A stretch of 53,696 nt of DNA from SCGC-AG-212-J23 sp035649175. GTDB taxonomy: Bacteria > Pseudomonadota > Gammaproteobacteria > Burkholderiales > SG8-39. This document shows, in pieces, positions 50,524 through 53,696 of this stretch. The notes under the pieces were generated by a model. The model was not told the origin of the DNA. It was given only the letters and a program-made list of their open reading frames with translations, and made no database searches. Numbering within the stretch: position 1 is the first letter of the stretch; every line of letters begins with the position of its first letter. The position numbers and the translations under genes are program-made. Where the stretch lies: contig DASRKB010000135.1 in NCBI GenBank assembly GCA_035649175.1, forward strand, positions 1 to 53,696. The letters are read 5' to 3'.

Positions 50524-51479
50524 GAACGGGCGCGCTACTGACGGCCGGACTGCTGATCGCGACGTCTGCATTCGGCGCCGGGACGCAGACGCGGCGCGTG
50601 GCGATTCTTGAGCACGGGGACGAGACGGCGCGCGCCGCAGGCTGGCGAGTGTTCTCGGAGCGGCTGCGCGAGCTCGGTTACGTCGAGGGCAAGAATCTGG
50701 TGCTGGTGCGCCGCTGGTCGAACGGCATCGACGAGCGGCTTACGTCGCTGGCGCAGGAACTGATCGCGAGTGGGCCGGAAGCAATCGTGGTAACCACGAC
50801 GCCCGCGACACAAGTGGTAATGCGAGCCACTAAGACGTTGCCGATTATCTTCATTGGCCCCGCGGATCCCTTAGCAGCCGGGCTGGTCGCCTCGCTGCCA
50901 CGGCCAGGCGGCAACGTGACCGGCGTTTCCGCGCGGCTGGTCGATGTGAACGAGAAGCGCCTTGCGCTGATGCGCGAGATCGTCCCGCAAGCGCGGCGCT
51001 TCGCATTGCTTGGCCCGGACAACGACGGCGTGCGCGCGGTGTTGAAGCGTTTGCAGACAGTCGGAGCCTCCGTAGGCGTGGAAATGTATTTGCTCGAAGC
51101 GAATGACGCGGCAACGATCGAGCGCGCCTTCGGGCGGCTGCGTCCCGAGGGCATCGACGCGCTGCTCGTGGCCTCGGCGCTCGTGCAGCACAACCGGCAG
51201 GTGATCGCGCTTGCCGCGAAGCATCGCATTCCCGCGTCCTATATCCAAAGAGAGGCGCTGGAGGCGGGCGCCTTGCTCGTGTTTGGCCCTGATACGAGCG
51301 CCTACTACCGGCGCGCCGCGGAGTACACGCATCGCGTGCTCCTGGGCGCAAAGCCGGACGAGCTCCCGGTCGAGCAGCCGAGGTCGTACTGGCAGGGGGT
51401 GAACCAGCTCACCGCCAAGACCCTCGGTCTGCGCATCCCCGAGTCGGTGCTGCTAAGCGCCGACCGCGTAATTGAGTAA
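50520..51479 (+). CDS. ABC-type solute-binding protein (PF04392 family), second copy
   Basis: A 319-residue exported binding protein when read from CTG 50520: RTGALLTAGLLIATSAFGAG is a signal peptide. Family blocks: FSERLRELGYVEGKNLVLVRRWSNG (as RELGYVEGKNLVLVRRW), IIFIGPADPLAAGLVASLPRPGGNVTG (as GPADPLAAGLVASL) and VNQLTAKTLGLRIPESVL. GTG 50598 is the first standard start but would remove the export signal, so the start is either CTG (GAGGG five bases upstream) or an upstream ATG 50485 with a one-base frameshift. No permease or ATPase genes adjoin it. Upstream lies the first 52-bp repeat. Confidence 0.8.
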   Translation: MRTGALLTAGLLIATSAFGAGTQTRRVAILEHGDETARAAGWRVFSERLRELGYVEGKNLVLVRRWSNGIDERLTSLAQELIASGPEAIVVTTTPATQVVMRATKTLPIIFIGPADPLAAGLVASLPRPGGNVTGVSARLVDVNEKRLALMREIVPQARRFALLGPDNDGVRAVLKRLQTVGASVGVEMYLLEANDAATIERAFGRLRPEGIDALLVASALVQHNRQVIALAAKHRIPASYIQREALEAGALLVFGPDTSAYYRRAAEYTHRVLLGAKPDELPVEQPRSYWQGVNQLTAKTLGLRIPESVLLSADRVIE

Positions 51480-51775
51480 TGCGGATTCGGTGCCTAATAC
51501 GCCGCTTCGCTATCACTAGCATCTCCCCAGCGCCCTCGGACAAGCGTATAAACAGCCTCGCGGAGCGATTTGCGAGAACCGCACCCGAGCGTAACGTGTT
51601 GCGAGGAAGCGGATATCACATGAAAGCTGGCCGAACCGGCAGCCTCGCAACCTGAGGGCGCTGACCTCGCTGTCGATTCCCGTGCAGCATTCCGCCGAGC
51701 CTGGCTACGGTTCAGTTGAGCAGTTGAGCTAAATTAGGCTGGGCGGACTCGAACCGAGGGCGGGCGAGGACCACG
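51480..51775. other. Intergenic stretch holding repeat copy 2
   Basis: About 300 bases without a gene. It holds the second 52-bp repeat (51569-51619), a small hairpin GCTGGCC-GAA-CCGGCAGC-like sequence near 51627-51644, and a tandem CAGTTGAG pair near 51713-51728. No promoter is clear. Confidence 0.5.
51569..51619 (+). repeat. ~52-bp direct repeat, copy 2, upstream of the cyclase gene
   Basis: It matches 50418-50470: TTTGCGAGAA, then GAGCGTAACGTGTTG, then GGATATCAC. The two copies are about 1.15 kb apart in the same orientation. Confidence 0.7.
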
Positions 51776-53696
51776 ATGAAATGCTCGGGGTGCCAGCACG
51801 AGAACAGAGCCGGCGCGAAGTTTTGCGAAGAGTGCGCCACGCCTTTGGCGCGGAGATGCGGACACTGTGGCGGCCAGCTCTCGCCGTCAGCAAAGTTCTG
51901 TCCTGAGTGCGCTCACCCGACTGGATTGGCGTCGACAGTCCCCCCGCCGACTCCACGCCTCGCCTCTCCCGAGAGCTATATCCCGAAGCACCTCGCCGAG
52001 CGCATCCTCAACTCGAAGGCCGCGCTCGAAGGCGAGCGCAAGCAAGTGACCGTGCTCCTCGCCGACCTTAAGGGTTCGATGGAGCTCGTCGCCGACCGTG
52101 ATCCCGAGGAGGCGCGCAAGATCCTGGATCCGGTCCTCCAGCTGATGATGGAAGCCGTCCATCACTATGAGGGCACGGTGAATCAGGTGATGGGCGACGG
52201 GATCATGGCGCTGTTCGGAGCGCCTCTCGCGCACGAGGATCACGCCGTGCGCGCGTGCTATGCGGCGACGCGGATGCAGGAGTCGGTGAAGCGCTATGCG
52301 GAAGACGCGCGCCGCACGCGCGGCGTGAACGTGCAGATTCGCATCGGCCTGAACTCTGGCGATGTCGTGGTCCGGGCGATCGGCTCCGATCTTCACACGG
52401 ACTACACCGCCGTGGGTCAGACGACCCATCTCTCCGCGCGCATGGAGCAGCTTGCGGACGCCGGCACCACCCTCTTGACGCCGGCGACGCTCTCGCTTGC
52501 CGAAGGATTCGTCGACGTGAAGTCGCTGGGCCCGACGTCGGTCAAGGGCCTCGCCGAGCCGATCGAGGTGTACGAGCTGCTCGGCGCACGCGCCGTACGA
52601 TCGAGGCTTCACGCCGCAGCGGCTCAGGGACTGACGAAGTTCGTCGGGCGCACGCCCGAGATGGCGCAACTCCACGAGGCGTTCGAGCTAGCGCGGGGCG
52701 GTAAGGGGCAAATCGTTGCGGTCGTCGGCGAGCCCGGAGTCGGGAAGTCGCGGCTTTGTTGGGAATTCACGCGCTCGCACCGCACGGCGGGATGCCTTAT
52801 CTGCGAAGCGGCCTCGGTCTCCTACGGCAAGGCGATGCCGTACGTGCCGGTGATCGAGCTCCTCAAGTCGTACTTCGCCATCGAGCGGCGGGACGACGCG
52901 CGCCGGATCCGCGAAAAGGTCACTGGGAGAATGTTGTCGCTCGATCGTGCGCTCGAGCCGTCACTGCCGGCGCTGCTCTCGTTGCTCGACGTCCCGCTCG
53001 ACGACGAGGCATGGAACCGTCTCGATCCGCCGCAGCGCCGACAGCGAATCCTGGAGGCGGTGAAGCGTCTGCTGTTGCGCGAGAGCCAGGTCCAACCGGT
53101 GCTCGCCGTGTTCGAAGACCTGCACTGGATCGATGGTGAGACGCAGGCTCTCCTCGATACGCTGATCGAAGGCGTTCCGACGGCACGGCTCCTACTCCTC
53201 GTGAACTACCGGCCCGAATATCAGCATCCCTGGGGCGGCAAGACGTACTACCGCCAGCTTCGTGTCGACGCGCTGCCTGCGGCGAGCGCCGATGAGTTGC
53301 TGGATTCGCTCCTCGGTTCGGATGCGACCCTGACTGCGCTCAAACGTGTCCTGATCGAGCGCACGGAGGGCAACCCGTTCTTCCTGGAAGAAAGCGTGCG
53401 CACGCTGATCGATACCGGCGGGCTCGCCGGCACGCGCGGCCACCACCGGCTCGCGCGCGCGCCCGAGACGCTGCAGATTCCAGCGACGGCGCGGGCGATC
53501 CTCGCCGCGCGCATCGACCGACTCGATCCCGAGGACAAACAGGTCCTCCAGACGGCCTCCGTCATCGGCAAGGACGTGCCCTTCATCCTCCTCCAGACCA
53601 TCGCTGAAGCGTCGGAGGAGAGCCTCCGCCGCGGCCTTAGCCACCTCCAAGCCGCGGAGTTTCTCTATGAGGCGGGGCTCTTCCCGGATCTGGAGT
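51776..53696 (+). CDS. Zinc-ribbon / class III nucleotide cyclase / AAA ATPase protein (3' partial)
   Basis: An open frame of 640 codons running off the right edge. Residues about 3-47 form a double zinc ribbon: CSGC...CEEC and CGHC...CPEC. After a Pro-rich linker, residues about 90-265 form a class III adenylate/guanylate cyclase domain: VTVLLADLKGSMEL with the first metal Asp, NQVMGDGIMALFGAPLAHEDHAVRA (as NQVMGDGIMALFG) with the second, and IRIGLNSGDVVV. From about 285 an AAA/predicted-ATPase domain begins: KFVGRTPEMAQL, VVGEPGVGKSRL (Walker A) and AVFEDLHWID (Walker B). TPR-like repeats usually follow in this family but lie outside. GAGGA precedes ATG 51776 by five bases. Confidence 0.88.
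   Translation, partial: MKCSGCQHENRAGAKFCEECATPLARRCGHCGGQLSPSAKFCPECAHPTGLASTVPPPTPRLASPESYIPKHLAERILNSKAALEGERKQVTVLLADLKGSMELVADRDPEEARKILDPVLQLMMEAVHHYEGTVNQVMGDGIMALFGAPLAHEDHAVRACYAATRMQESVKRYAEDARRTRGVNVQIRIGLNSGDVVVRAIGSDLHTDYTAVGQTTHLSARMEQLADAGTTLLTPATLSLAEGFVDVKSLGPTSVKGLAEPIEVYELLGARAVRSRLHAAAAQGLTKFVGRTPEMAQLHEAFELARGGKGQIVAVVGEPGVGKSRLCWEFTRSHRTAGCLICEAASVSYGKAMPYVPVIELLKSYFAIERRDDARRIREKVTGRMLSLDRALEPSLPALLSLLDVPLDDEAWNRLDPPQRRQRILEAVKRLLLRESQVQPVLAVFEDLHWIDGETQALLDTLIEGVPTARLLLLVNYRPEYQHPWGGKTYYRQLRVDALPAASADELLDSLLGSDATLTALKRVLIERTEGNPFFLEESVRTLIDTGGLAGTRGHHRLARAPETLQIPATARAILAARIDRLDPEDKQVLQTASVIGKDVPFILLQTIAEASEESLRRGLSHLQAAEFLYEAGLFPDLE

Noticed and set aside
51739..51760. 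Minus-strand GGTTCGAGTCC resembling a tRNA T-loop
   Set aside because: Stem pairing is poor, no CCA end or other tRNA arms are found, so it is neither a tRNA nor a proven attachment site.

Overview
The window reads as high-GC chromosomal DNA from a betaproteobacterium, most likely Burkholderiales-like. I infer this from strong G/C third-position bias, TRAP transporters of the mannitol/chloroaromatic type, two PF04392-type solute-binding proteins, and short palindromic intergenic repeats of the kind common in that group. No rRNA, tRNA or CRISPR array was recognised. Genes are tightly packed, with many 1-4 base stop/start overlaps (ATGA, TTGA, TGATG).

Bases 1-10020 hold the end of a multi-receiver hybrid kinase and a second hybrid kinase, a single-ankyrin-unit protein, a polysaccharide deacetylase with an acyl-CoA-dehydrogenase-fold hydroxylase, a secreted peptidoglycan-binding protein followed by a clear terminator, a small membrane protein, a CBS-pair protein, a lipoprotein, an Old Yellow Enzyme, and a divergent pair (solute-binding protein / beta-hydroxyacid dehydrogenase). 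Bases 10039-16227 look like a sugar-acid or aromatic-acid uptake and oxidation locus: Zn-alcohol dehydrogenase and amidohydrolase face a TRAP operon (P, M, Q, then two small membrane proteins). That operon ends in a mandelate-racemase/enolase gene cut off after about 43 residues.

The break at about 16220 opens a less GC-rich island reaching about 21730. It holds a possible PEP-CTERM remnant, an SGNH/GDSL hydrolase with GTSL in place of GDSL, a BamE-like lipoprotein, a response regulator and sensor kinase overlapping tail to tail, and a decayed phage terminase small-subunit gene. It is closed by a 25-bp palindromic repeat. After it come a MarR-EmrA/EmrB-type efflux locus, a REPIN-like element, a VOC protein, and a DMT exporter with a TetR regulator.

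From 26847 to 40709 runs the most distinctive locus. A TetR-type operator precedes an alpha/beta hydrolase and an amidohydrolase. Then come a branched-chain-amino-acid-type ABC importer (H, M, K, G) and an F-type ATPase fused to a Tm-1/UPF0261 domain. After these are the TIM-barrel PEP-hydrolase-family partner, a flotillin-like SPFH protein, an SRPBCC protein, a second SRPBCC copy fused to a quinone-oxidoreductase-type enzyme, and a hydroxylase facing them. The fused ATPase and next gene correspond to the two halves of the tomato antiviral protein Tm-1. I propose this as the candidate undescribed system: import, membrane-scaffold and catabolic functions in one co-translated string. A TTC38-like TPR gene separates it from a second string on the minus strand (HyuA, RF3, a Cys-rich protein, and HyuB carrying an acetone-carboxylase-gamma-like tail).

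The right end carries an unrecognised conserved-looking protein, an MFS transporter, a solute-binding protein and the start of a zinc-ribbon / class III cyclase / AAA ATPase protein. The last two are each preceded by a copy of the same ~52-bp sequence. Three genes here appear to start at non-standard codons or to carry small sequence errors at their starts. All calls come from reading the sequence; no database search was run.
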